Source: Symsagittifera roscoffensis (taxonomy: Eukaryota; Xenacoelomorpha; Acoela; Convolutidae). From it: a DNA stretch of 64,000 nt. The DNA lies in assembly GCF_963678635.1 (NCBI RefSeq), contig NC_087067.1, positions 15,197,639 through 15,261,638 of the forward strand. The letters are read 5' to 3'. The notes below the pieces were generated by a model. The model had not been told where the DNA came from. It was given only the letters and a program-made list of their open reading frames with translations, and ran no database searches. Position 1 is the first letter of the stretch. Each line of letters begins with the position of its first letter. Shown in pieces: positions 14,301 to 24,200 of this stretch. A program made the translations under genes and the position numbers.

Positions 14301-17300
14301 CTAGTCCTAGTAGTCATTCAGTTTCCAAAAAAAAACAATTTTTTTAGTATCAAAAAAACTGGTCTTAGTTTTCAGACTCCATCAATCAGACTAAATTTTA
14401 ATTCTTCTGCAAGTTGATTGTTGTTTTAGCTTATATGTTTTTTTTCAGTCGTTCATTTTTTCAACTAATTCAGTCATAGTTGACTAATAAGATTAAGTTT
14501 TCAAAACGAAAAAAAAAGCTGCTCTCCTTCTGGTCAACTACTATGCGGGGTCTTCAAGATGGAAGGTTACAGAGAGTCGGCTTTACGTTTCATACAAATT
14601 CAATGGATAATCTTATCAATCATCTATGAAATTTTTTTTCCGAAAAACCATCTTTGAACTTGTGAAGCGCTTTACATTTCATATCATTTCAAGTGATAAT
14701 TTAATTAATCGTCTATTACTTTTTAAAACTATTTTCTTCCCTGAAATACTACCATTGAAAATTTTTCCCAACATTTTCATGATTGTAATACTATTTCACA
14801 TGGGACATTATGCCCTGATACTGCCATGTAAGGAATGATGTACAGCGACCCCAAGGTCAAACTGTACGTGGACGGCATCTTTTTCTACTTGCTTCCGTCC
14901 CTCGTGTGCATTGTTCTCTACTGTTTCACAGGATACCAGCTGATGAAGTCCAAGGGTAACAAGAAGGTACTGCAATAGAGGGTGGGGGTGTGGGGTGATT
15001 CTTATGCCAGAAAGACTGAATCGGCAAAATTTTCATCCAAACAACGTCCTCAAATTGTTTAAACTGACTGATTTTCAATCTTTTTAAAAATCAGATATTG
15101 GATTTTGGAATACTGGTTTATGATTGGCTGCGACATAATTGTCTAGCATTCAGTCCTACTGGACTTTTGGATGCCCTCATTTCAACTGATTTTAAGCCGA
15201 TGTACAGTTCTTGAGATATATCCTTGGACCAAACGTACACTTCCACCCTTTTCACCAGATAACTTTGAATATCACCTTTGAATATCTCTTTTTATATCAC
15301 CTACCTACAAAACATATTGAATTATCAAAACATAATTAAAACGTCTATTTAACAAGTTTTACGGGTTGACGAAAAAACGAATCATACAATTTTAGTTCAT
15401 GGGAAAAAAAAATAATTTTCATGCAATGTCATAAGGACAAAAAATTGAATGAAGGTCTAAGATTAGTGTTTTTTCAAAGTGACAAAGACCCTGGTTACTC
15501 AAAGCTAGAGTAACCAAAGGCCTAACGTTCTTGCATGAACAATGCATTGGAAGCCACCTGAATGTCTTACACAAACAGTATCATGAAAGTAGCAAACTTC
15601 AAACTTTTGGCAAAATTTACAAATATGCTTTAATTAATTGAAACTTTAATTAAATTATACTATACAAAAATTTAAAATCAAAACAAAAAAAACGAAATAA
15701 AATTTTTGCGCAGTTTTGAAAAAATTAAAACTGAGAAATTGAAAAATAATTTAAATTTTGTGTATCCAAGACTCCAAAACTAAAATAAATACACAAAAAA
15801 AATTGCATACAGAATAAGTTTTTTGGAAACTGTTTTTTTTTAGTACAAATTGCATTTTGCGCAAAGAATTCTTTGGGGAATTTTCAAAAAACTGAAAAAC
15901 CAATTATTCCAACCAAAATTTCTAATCATACAGTGTTCGTTCATGAAAATTGTACGATTAGCAATTTTTTGCAAAAAAAAAAATTCTTTTTCAATTATGC
16001 CGAAATAAGAAAATCGTTCTTTCAAAACTCAATTACACCATTTTAGCCATCAAGTATGAAATTTGAAAGAACAGCTTTTTTATGGACTTGAATTATGAAA
16101 ATGAATGATCATCATTTTCGGTATATGGAGGTCAACCCACGTTTTCAGCTCATCAAAATACATATTGAAAACAAAATTTTACAAAATTATTTTGCGCATT
16201 TGTACGAAATGCATTTTTTATACAAAAAGAAATTTCAGAAAAAATACATGCTTGGAGAGAATTAACACATGCTTAGGTAGGTCACATAGGGGGAGGGGGC
16301 AGAGATTGCACGATTGATCCAAAACATTAAATTAAGACGATGAATTGTTTACTAGTTAACAAAATTACCCATACAAAAATTTTTCTACTCTTTGAAGATT
16401 TTAATAACAAAACTTTTGTCTGTCGCCATTAGTAGGATGTTAAGAAACGTAAGCATAGACCAGCAGCAAATGATGTAAGTTTTGTGTATAAAAGTTTTGG
16501 TATTGGACTTATTGGACTTATACTTTTTCCAGTTTTGAAGTAGCATCTTTATTTATCTGCGTTTAATTTATCCAGCAGCCTGAAAGTTTTAGTATGGCAG
16601 AGTTACGGCAAAATCTACACGCACTGAACGCAGTTTTTATAAGTTTTTTTTCTGTTTTAATGAAATGAAGTTCTTATCGTCGAATAAAAACCAGTTTAAG
16701 CAGCTGTAAAAACATCCTGCTGGTTGTGAAAACTGGCTTTATCAAACCTGGATCAAACCACGGCCCTTGTTAAAATCAAAAACCAATGTTTTTATCGATG
16801 ACACCTCGGATTATTTGCTGTCCGTCAATGTATAAATTTTGTTCAAAGTTGTTATCATTTGTGGAAAATGGTCTTTAAAAAAATAAACTAGAAAAAGTAG
16901 AAAATTTTTGGGTTTAATTTTTTCCACTTGCTATCTTCTTCGCCTTGAAATTTTTCAGCCAACTTCACAACTGATTGCAAACACTCAGCAAACAAGAAAA
17001 TGCAAACAAGAAAATCTCTTATCATAGTTTTTTTTTGTAGAAACGATGTTGTATATTGCAGTTTTTTATTAAAAAAACATTTCCTATCTTACCAAGTGCA
17101 GATCTAGGGTTTTCTCTCTGCTGATTTTCAAAAAGTTTTAGAAAATTTCGTCAAACTTTTTTTAGGTCGAATAAAATGGTTATCGAGCTCTCCCAAAGCA
17201 CTAAAAAGACCCTGTTTCGGTCATATTTTTTGCGCCGCAGGCAACAAAATATTGAAAAAAAAAACAATTCAAAAGCGCGTTTTTTGAAAATTGTAACCAA

Positions 17301-18681
17301 AAAATCGCGTTTTTTTCGGCGGGGGCTTCCATCTCAAAATCATTCAATATTACCGCCTAAGGCGTCTTCAGAAAAGTTTTTGAGGGGCCGTCAGCCAAAA
17401 ATGGATATTCCAAAATGGTTTTATTGAAAAAACTCTGCGAGCATCACTTGACAAGACGATTTGATTTTTTGATGACTTCACATCTCGGAGTTATGTAATA
17501 TGATCAAAAAAAGTTTGTTCGAAAACTCCAGACATGAAAGCTATTATTATGATTAGTTTTAAAGGAAAAGCCTTAAGATAGCAATTTTTGGTCAACAAAA
17601 GACTGCATGTCTGCTCAAACATTTGTTCTAACAGGTGCGTAACCGGAATCTCACAATAGCATTTCTCCTTTCCAATCTGATCTGGATCATAGTTTGGATT
17701 CCTCAAATGTATGCGGCATCTTTAACCGTGTTCAAACAGCTCTCTTTTGCGGAGACCATGAAGCAACCCTTCTCCTATTACATCATCAACAGATACAGGC
17801 TAGTACAATACGTCATTTTATTACATCGTCAACAGAAACAGTTCTCTTATACATCGTCAGCGGGTCTAGGGCAAACATCCGATATGTCAAACATCTGTCT
17901 CGGTTTGAGATAACCGGCTCTAATTTTCATATGGATTCGTACCCTTTGTCGCCAAGCTCGCAACACATTGGCGCAAAATTTCTGCAAAAACAATTTGAAA
18001 AAAAGGAATTAAGAAAATCTCATTTTTTGTTTTTCTAGGTTTTTTTTTCAAATCTGTTGTCCTGTTTGCCTTTTAATCATTCATATTTTTTTCAAATAGT
18101 TATTTTTATCTCAAATATGATTTTCTGTTCTCAAATCTGGAAGCGTTAATGTCATCGAAAAAAATATATTAATTAGCCCCATGTAAAATGCAGGAGCTGA
18201 AAATTTTGCTGAGTTGTTTCATTTCTTCTGTAGGCTTGTAGAAACCATGACCTCATCAAAACCAAACTTTGAAGATTTTCGGGTTCATTTTGAAATATCC
18301 AGTAATAAAAAGCATGACCTCTTCGTGTTGCTGATGTTGTAGAGGCTTATTAGTGGTCAAAAGACTCAATGTTGTCCCAATTTCCCCCCCCCCCCCCATT
18401 TTCACAGAAAACAATTTTTTAACACACTTTTTTTGTTTGTTTATAGGTTTCTGAGTTATGTATCTCACTCTTACGCGAACCCAATTCTGGTTCTGTTCAT
18501 CTCGAAGAGGTTCCAGGAGCCAATCAAGCGACTGGGAATCTGGGGCAAGATCCAGTCCACCTATTCTGGTGTGGCAAGCACCGCTGGATCATCTGGAATG
18601 CGTGCGGGGTCATTAAAAGCAGAGCAATCCACGAACACTGGAGGAAACAGTCGCAATTCAGAAGCAAAACTGAAGCCATGA
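8160..18681 (+). CDS. Class A (rhodopsin-like) GPCR gene, seven recognised exons
   Basis: This is a seven-transmembrane receptor at the cell surface that should couple an unknown ligand to G proteins. I assembled it from exons 8160-8308, 9696-9848 (end uncertain), about 10391-10575, 12238-12398, 14833-14966, 17635-17798 and 18447-18681. Phases agree at every junction, giving about 393 codons, a normal class A length. Visible class A hallmarks are: Asn in TM1 (LNGYIVG), a TM3 cysteine (LECAALHF), AIDRY at the end of TM3 formed across a phase-2 junction, an ECL2 cysteine (YDCEG), WIP in TM6, and NPILVLF in TM7 in place of NPxxY. The start codon and extreme N-terminus are not found. Two or three introns seem to start with GC. 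The subfamily cannot be named; a peptide receptor is a guess. Confidence 0.82.
8440..8645. repeat. Diverged dispersed repeat, intron of GPCR gene
   Basis: It shares the block GCTCCCAAAG...CACTAAAA...TTTGCGCCGCA.GCAA with the copy at 17.16-17.43 kb. It lies 130 bp after a donor site and does not look coding. Confidence 0.4.
9696..9848 (+). CDS. GPCR exon: TM1-TM2
   Basis: TTTTAG acceptor, phase 0. It encodes the rest of TM1 with the conserved Asn (VCLILNGYIVGVF), a basic intracellular loop (HKQFRKLEYY) and TM2 (LALNCLFDIFGPGLAF). No GT donor occurs next to the end of TM2. A GC donor (GAG|GCAACA at 9,848) fits in phase 0 with an acceptor at 10,390. The alternative is GTCAAG at 9,872 (phase 2) joined to an acceptor at 10,319. 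The frame runs on to a TAA near 9,886. Confidence 0.75.
10391..10575 (+). CDS. GPCR exon: ECL1-TM3
   Basis: The exon encodes a long, aromatic and charged ECL1 followed by TM3. It has the disulfide cysteine (LDLECAALHFK) and ends LLLLAIDR. The donor CAG|GTTACA at 10,575/10,576 splits the Arg codon (phase 2). The start could be at 10,391 (acceptor GTTGAG) or further left near 10,320, because the frame stays open upstream. Confidence 0.75.
10576..12237. other. GPCR intron, nothing recognised
   Basis: AT-rich intron sequence. There is a small GC-richer patch at 10.60-10.71 kb with repeated CCAGG/CCTGG words, and poly-T/poly-A runs. No gene or clear element. Confidence 0.5.
12238..12398 (+). CDS. 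GPCR exon: DRY motif, ICL2, TM4, ECL2
   Basis: The acceptor GTGTAG|ATACATT completes Arg and gives RYIAVCWATRAKS, so the joined motif is DRY. A basic ICL2, TM4 (LRLVLCVLTTLLLAAILIA) and ECL2 with GIYDCEG follow. There is no GT anywhere between the ECL2 cysteine and the in-frame stop at 12,473. A GC donor (GAAG|GCAAAC) at 12,398 leaves phase 1, which exactly matches the next exon. This is the strongest GC-AG case in the window. Confidence 0.82.
12690..12910. repeat. Cluster of TAATCGATTA-type palindromes
   Basis: There are repeated ATAATCGAT/TTAATCGATTAT words like those inside the 3.78 and 18.88 kb inverted-repeat elements, but the outer inverted ends were not found. It is probably a decayed copy, within the intron between GPCR TM4 and TM5 exons. 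Confidence 0.35.
13566..13617. repeat. Short hairpin (17-nt arms)
   Basis: CTATACACAGTTGTAAT (13,566-13,582) pairs with ATTACAACAGTGTATAG (13,601-13,617) with one mismatch, across an 18-nt loop. It sits just upstream of the inverted-repeat element at 13.64-14.13 kb and might be part of it. Confidence 0.5.
13645..14134. repeat. MITE-like element with TGTTCCGACT ends, copy A
   Basis: Starts ...CAAGACTGCT...GAATGTTCCGACTG and ends GAAAGTCGGAACAAT, i.e. inverted termini. Blocks inside (TTGGAAC, GGTAAAATATCTTTT, 'CATAAATATTCCGTT') are shared with the 60.79-61.34 kb copy. It is non-coding and lies in a GPCR intron. Confidence 0.6.
14833..14966 (+). CDS. GPCR exon: ECL2 end, TM5
   Basis: The acceptor ATGTAAG|GAATG supplies two bases to complete Gly. 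It encodes MMYSDPKVKLYVDG and TM5 (IFFYLLPSLVCIVLYCFTGY, with the TM5 Pro) plus a basic start of ICL3 (QLMKSKGNKK). The donor is AAGAAG|GTACTG, phase 0. Confidence 0.85.
14967..17634. other. GPCR intron, largely featureless
   Basis: AT-rich intron without recognisable coding. The only supported content is the dispersed repeat copy at 17.16-17.43 kb, listed separately. Confidence 0.5.
17165..17430. repeat. Dispersed 'GGCGCC' repeat, copy in GPCR intron
   Basis: It contains TTTTTTTCGGCGGGGGCTTC...CTCAAAAT...ACCGCCTAAGGCG...GAGGGGCCGTCAGCCAAAAATGG. These blocks occur in the same order at 21.29-21.45 and 41.75-41.87 kb, and in inverted orientation at 28.69-28.87 and 34.66-34.87 kb. The left part matches the 8.44 kb copy. 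Confidence 0.55.
17635..17798 (+). CDS. GPCR exon: TM6, ECL3
   Basis: The acceptor TTCTAACAG is phase 0. VRNRNLTIAFLLSNL leads into TM6 with the WIP kink (IIVWIPQMY) and ECL3 (FKQLSFAETMKQP). The next exon needs two leading bases. The only fitting donor is ATACAG|GCTAGT (17,798/17,799), another GC donor. A GT four bases later is in the wrong phase. Confidence 0.78.
18447..18681 (+). CDS. GPCR terminal exon: TM7 and C-tail
   Basis: The acceptor TTTATAG is preceded by a strong T-run. TM7 reads FLSYVSHSYANPILVLFISK, so the NPxxY position is NPILVLF without the Tyr. Helix 8-like KRFQEPIKRL follows, then a Ser/Gly/Thr-rich tail ending KLKP and TGA at 18,679-18,681. No clear poly(A) signal is adjacent; the first AATAAA downstream is near 19,208. 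Confidence 0.85.
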
Positions 18682-21171
18682 AATTATTACATAATTCATT
18701 ATAAGGCCAAACTGTGCAATTTGTGAATTGAAAGCGGATTCCGCAACAGGCTTAAAAAAGATTGTTACAAAATCTTGAGTTTTGATAACTATTTCCCGAC
18801 CTATTTGTAACACCATTGCAACCAAATCTTTAAACAACCCCCCTCAACCAATCTGCACCAAAGAGGATACCTACCCGCACCAAGCGCCCATGTATTCTAT
18901 TCTAGCACCCTAATCGATTATAATGGATACAAACAATCCAATTTAACTGAGACAAAAACAATTCATCATGAGCCATTGAAGATTAAAAATTCAGACCACG
19001 AAGTTGATTATATTGCCATTATAATCGATTAATTTTGAAAAAAAAAATCCATTATAATCCATTACAATCAATTATAATCCATTAATTTTGGAGTTTTCAA
19101 TCATTTCAATCATAAACTGTGGAGTTTTCAATCATAAACTGTGGAGTTTTAAATCATAAATTGTGGAGTTTTCAATCATTCACCCCCCCCCCCCCAATTC
19201 TACCATTGAATAAATTCCCCACCCTAACATCGTTCAAACCTTACTTCCCCCTTCCCTGCGAAGGCGATTTTTGATAAAAACAGAAACGGTGAAATTAAGT
19301 GTTAAACTGCGATGAATTGAAAAAGTAGAGATAAGAAAATATATAAATTCTATTGTGAAATTTAACCTTTTATCAAACGTAATACCTAGCAACTGCACTA
19401 AATAGGATATGAGAAAGTTTTTAAAAAACATATAAGTTTCATGGATAACCTCTAGACAAAACCCTTTTAATTAGTTATAATTGGTTATAATGGATTCTGT
19501 TGGTATAAAAACTATAAGGATCATAATCCATTTTTAATGGATTATAATCGATTATTTTGTAATTTTATAGATACTGACCACATTATGACAACATAATCGA
19601 GTATGATTCATGGGCGCTCGGTGCTGTTAACCAGGATCTTACTTTTTGGCATTTTTGCTAGAAACTTACTCTTAAAATTTTTTTGATAATTTCTGCTTTC
19701 CTCTGTTATCTGATCTCCCCTGTTTTGGATTTTAAATGTTCCTCTTGTTAAGTCCTCAAAATCAGTATTATGCGTTCGAATTCAATATTTCCAACTTCCA
19801 ATGCACTTTAATTCACAAAAACACGAAAAAAATATTACCGTCAATTTTGAGATCAAAATGGTGAGTTGTAGTTTTATGGACTAAAAGTTGAAGTAAGCAA
19901 GGCTTTTTCTTTGAACAATACGTGTAACGACACTGTCTCCAGACCAAACGTTTATAGTTATCACAATAGAGAATTTTTCATCCAACAGAAAATATTTTTG
20001 ACGATTTTTGACTTCTGTAGTTAGGAACTAAAATTACTTAAACCAACTTCGACTTTTAACTACACGACAACTAACTTTCAAAACCAAATAACCAAGAAAC
20101 AAAAAATAATAATTAATTCATATCTGAATAATAAAAGCTAAACTCTCAATTTTACTTTTAGAAGTTGACGATTACTTATCTTCTCAGACAGAACTGATAT
20201 AGCAGAACAAGGGAAAAAGGAAGTTTGGGACAATCGGTGATTTATTTTTTCCATGCTAAACATATTGAGGATTTTGAATTTATAAAAATGTATAAAAATC
20301 TAATTTCAAAAACGGATCTTAAAGGCAATTGTTTTTCATCAATTTTTTTCTGAACGCTAAACCAAGGGAGACACCGCATTTCCGTCTAAAAGGTCATCCG
20401 TTCGCTGCTCTATTATTATGATGACATTATTTGGTATGAATTGAAGTTTAGTCACTTTTCGCCCCCCCCCCCACACACACACACACACTCAAACTACAGT
20501 TGAACTTCAACAACTAAACTAATTTGATCTTGCCATAATGTATTGAAACTTTGCATGGTGAACAAATTAAAAAAAAATTTCATACTTTGAGCCATAATAG
20601 CATTTAAAAGTAGACTTTAAATGTAATTTTTGATTTGTGTGTGAGGGGGGCATCTTCACAAATTCGCTGAAAACGCCGATGGTGACAGTAACTTTGAGGA
20701 GATATTCAAGCGGCATTTTTTGCTGAACAATAAAACAAAAAATAATTGCAAAAAAGATCAAAAAAATTTATTTTAAAAGTTCGTCCGGCCCCCATGCGAG
20801 TCCCAGATCCGCGCTATAAAGATGAAAGGGTTAAATGGGATAAAGGTTAAATCATATTAGTATTTACTTAACAAAAGGGTTTTCGCAACTATTGGAGTAG
20901 TTGATATATGCACGCAGGGATGGATTTGTGGGAGAGACGCTTTTTCGCTCCGGGGTTCGATCCACTGAGTTCAGAAAATGAAGCTGGCCAACTGAAACAG
21001 AAGATTGGCAGAATTTTCAATTTTTTTCCTGCCAAATTTAACATACGATTGCAAATTAGTTGGTAATTTGTTTTGGTATTCAAATTTTGAAGTATAATTT
21101 TTTATAAGTGATAATATATGGAAATCAGCCCTTTTTTGTTATGTGTTCCTCTGTGGAGTTTAGAGTCAGAG
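18682..21171. other. Intergenic gap between the two host genes
   Basis: No gene is supported. It holds the inverted-repeat element at 18.88-19.63 kb, C-runs at about 19.18-19.20 and 20.46-20.47 kb, and a short CA run near 20.48 kb. A B-box-like GGTTCGATCC lies near 20.95 kb without a matching A box. The promoter of the RING/B-box gene should be here, but no TATA-type signal stands out. Confidence 0.5.
18876..19627. repeat. Inverted-repeat (MITE-like) element rich in TAATCGATTA
   Basis: Left end GCACCAAGCGCCCATG (from 18,877) and right end CATGGGCGCTCGGTGC (to about 19,625) are inverted copies. Inside are many TAATCGATTATAATGG/CCATTATAATCGATTA words. There is also a four-unit tandem of about 25 bp (GTGGAGTTTT..AATCATAAA) at 19.09-19.18 kb, closed by a C-run. 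The ends differ from the 3.78 kb element, but the internal palindromes are the same. Confidence 0.55.
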
Positions 21172-21234
21172 ATGGTGCCAGAGACTCTATTGGCCAATAG
21201 TGATCTGTTCGTCAAGTGTGGATTCTGTCAACAG
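21172..21234 (+). CDS. RING gene exon 1: start and first Zn ligand pair
   Basis: ATG in a fair context (GAGATGG) begins MVPETLLANSDLF, followed by CGFC, the first two RING cysteines. Donor CAG|GTAGGG, phase 0. A TTTAG just upstream (about 21,157-21,161) could be an acceptor for a 5' UTR exon. Confidence 0.75.
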
Positions 21235-24200
21235 GTAGGGATTGCAACAAAAATAAATTATCTTTTACTGTAACCCAAAGATGGAACCCACATCGCGTTT
21301 TTCGGCGCGCGCTCCCCCCTCAAAATTAGTATAAATTGGCGCCGAAGGCGCCCTTAGAAAAATTTTAGGGTCCGTCACCAAAAATGGGTATCTCAAAATA
21401 GTACAAAGGGGTGTCCGCGCCCTGCCCCTCTTCCCCCTCCCCTAAATCCGCTGGTGATCTAAGGCGATGCTTTAATTTACACACACTATTCCTCTGGTGC
21501 TGAATGTAAGCGCACCGGTCGCTACTACTTGACAATTTTTTTTCAGGAAGTGTAGCTTGTTACGAATCGGAAGTGTAGTTAGTAACGAATTTTTATGTAT
21601 ATGTGTCAATACAGTTGAAAATGGAAGCTTTCTAAAAAAATCTGATGATTTCACCAAATTGCGCTGTTAAAAGTTTAAATTAGACCGTGTTGCTTAGAAT
21701 TTCACCAGAATTAATATAGGTTGCAATTATTTCTCAATAAGTTCTCAACCAAAATTTTATCCCGAAAATCGGTCATTTTGACTTTTTCAATTAATCAAGA
21801 ATTAAACTAGAATTAACAATTATCTGCTTAATTAGCTGAAACATCCCAACAAAGTCTAGAAGGGTAAAACTTCCAAAAATCGGTATGAAAGGGTTTTTTT
21901 GTGGTTGATAGCCAAAAAAAAGTATTTTTACTACATTAAAATCAAAATCTTTGCTTTAAAACAAATTTCAAACGTTTTACGAAGTTAAACTTTTCTAGGA
22001 TTCACTTATTAAATTTTTATGTATATGTGTCAATGCAGTTGAAAAAAAAGCTTTAAAAGAAAAACTGATTATTTAACAAAAATGCGCTGCAAACTTCAAA
22101 AATTAAAAATAGACCCTGAACAAATGTGTCTTGCAAAATGTTTTTGTACATTTTTTTGCAAAAAATCACTAGAAATGAACATCAAAGTGCTACCCGTGCT
22201 CAATTTTTGTTCTGTTTTAGTGAACTAAGAAAAATGATGATTTCAAAAGCATTTTACTGAACTTTTTCTAAGTAAAAATCAATTTCCTTGAAAAAATAGA
22301 GCAATAAAATTCCCTTTTTATTTTAGAAAACTGTACCAAAAATAAAAAACGCTTTTCTGAAAAATTTTGCCTAGTGCTCACAAAAATTTTGCTTTGTCTT
22401 TATAGACCCTAGTAATTGACCCAGCACCATATAAAACCCGTAAAACACACCAAAAAATGTTTTCGTGCAAACTTTTTTCCTTAAAAATATTGTTTTTCCT
22501 AAGAAAAGTGGGGAAATGTGATCGCAGATTGCAAAAAAAAAAATTCATAAAATTGAAAATGAAAAAAAAATTGTTACTTTCATTCTACTGCCCTAAAATT
22601 TAGTTTTTTGCATCTCAGAATCGAGAAATATTTTGTAATAAAAATTCAGAAAAAAAGAGATTTCACTCAAAAAAAGATTTCACGCAAAAAATCTCTCTGC
22701 ATTTGTAACATTCTTTTTACTTGCGTTCATTGGCTCTTTTCCATCTGTTTGTTGGCTATGTTTATTGTTTAAATCCAGGTAATTGAGGACCCTGTGACTC
22801 TACCCTGTGGTCACGTGTTCTGTGGCAGTTTAAACTCGAGGGACACAACAGGAAGAGGAGCAGAGAGGGACCTATCTGCAGATACAACCAGAGGATCTGG
22901 TAGCAAAGGGGACAAATCGGGTGGAAAAGGAGGGAAGGAGAAAGAGAAGGAGAGGGTCAAGAGTTGTGTGGCTTCTTTGAGCAGAGGCAGAAGACAGGTG
23001 GGGAGGTGAAACTAAATAAAAAGATATCATAATTAAGAGGAGGGGGTCGTGGGGGGGGGGGGATTGTTGTTGAAAGGGGATGGAATTTGAGGTTTGTACG
23101 GATACCCTTGCAAATTCAAGTCCAAATCCTCGCAAATCGGATCATTGTTTGTATTACATGATTTTGCCAGATGAAATAAATAAGAAAGAAAAATTTTGAC
23201 ATACACCCGAATACAAAGATCAGAACAAGAGAGTCCAGAAAATTTTTTCAATGGTCGAGATGCTCGAAACAATCGTGAAATTTCATGCGTTTGTCTCATC
23301 AGTCGTGACATTCCCATTTTTTGTGCAAATTGATCAAAACATATCTAATCTGGGCAAAATCGGCACATAATTTCTTCGCTCGAGAAAGTCGAGACAGTCA
23401 AGATATACCTTGTTCTGGTCAAAATTACAAAACATATCGCAGTCAGGTCCAGCAAGGTCGATCAAAGTTGAGCTTAAGTCAAAACATGCCGAATTCCAGG
23501 GGCGGATTTAGGGGGGGGGGGTGTTCTGAATTGAAATCAGAAACATAATTATTAAACTTTTACCACATGTTCTGACTTGAAATCAGAAACATAATTTTTA
23601 AACTTTTACCATATGTTCTGTCCTGAAAGTATGTGTTTGCTCGGTTGATAAAATATCACCAAAAGCAAACATTACACATGTGTTGTTTCTTTCTGATGGG
23701 TTTAACCAACAGATGGAATGTTGAAAATATCAAAATCTACGGTATATAAGCCAAGCGAAAATATACCAAATATCACTTCATCACTTTCTCAAAATCTCAA
23801 ATCTCATAACCACTCTCGTACTGAGACCCCCAACCATCCTAATAACCAAAATCTCAAATCTCTATCTCTATAACTATCAATCCATACCCAAAAGTCTCTT
23901 GATATAAAATTGATGTGTGTCCTCTATATTTGAAATAATATACCTATTTACGAGTGAAAAAAACTTTGTCTGTTGAATAAAAATAGGAAAGTCTTAGCAA
24001 CATTCAGAAAGATCCCTTGTTCTAACTAGCTGCGATTTGGTCGATCGCATAAGTTAAGTCAAGTTAGTTTGGAATAATTGGTGCGACCAGTGAGGCACAC
24101 AAGTTTCAAAATTCACTCAATTTTCAAAATATCAAAAAACTGAAATTATCAAAATTTCAAAAGTTGAAAATTTCAAAAGTTGAAATTATCAAAAATTCAA

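Noticed and set aside
20945..20970. B-box-like GGTTCGATCC near 20.95 kb as a tRNA gene
   Set aside because: No A box at the right distance and no acceptor-stem pairing; a chance match or a repeat remnant.
22872..23317. Minus-strand Pro/Ser-rich frames opposite RING exon 2
   Set aside because: Antisense to a supported exon and extending through a G-run; no domain.
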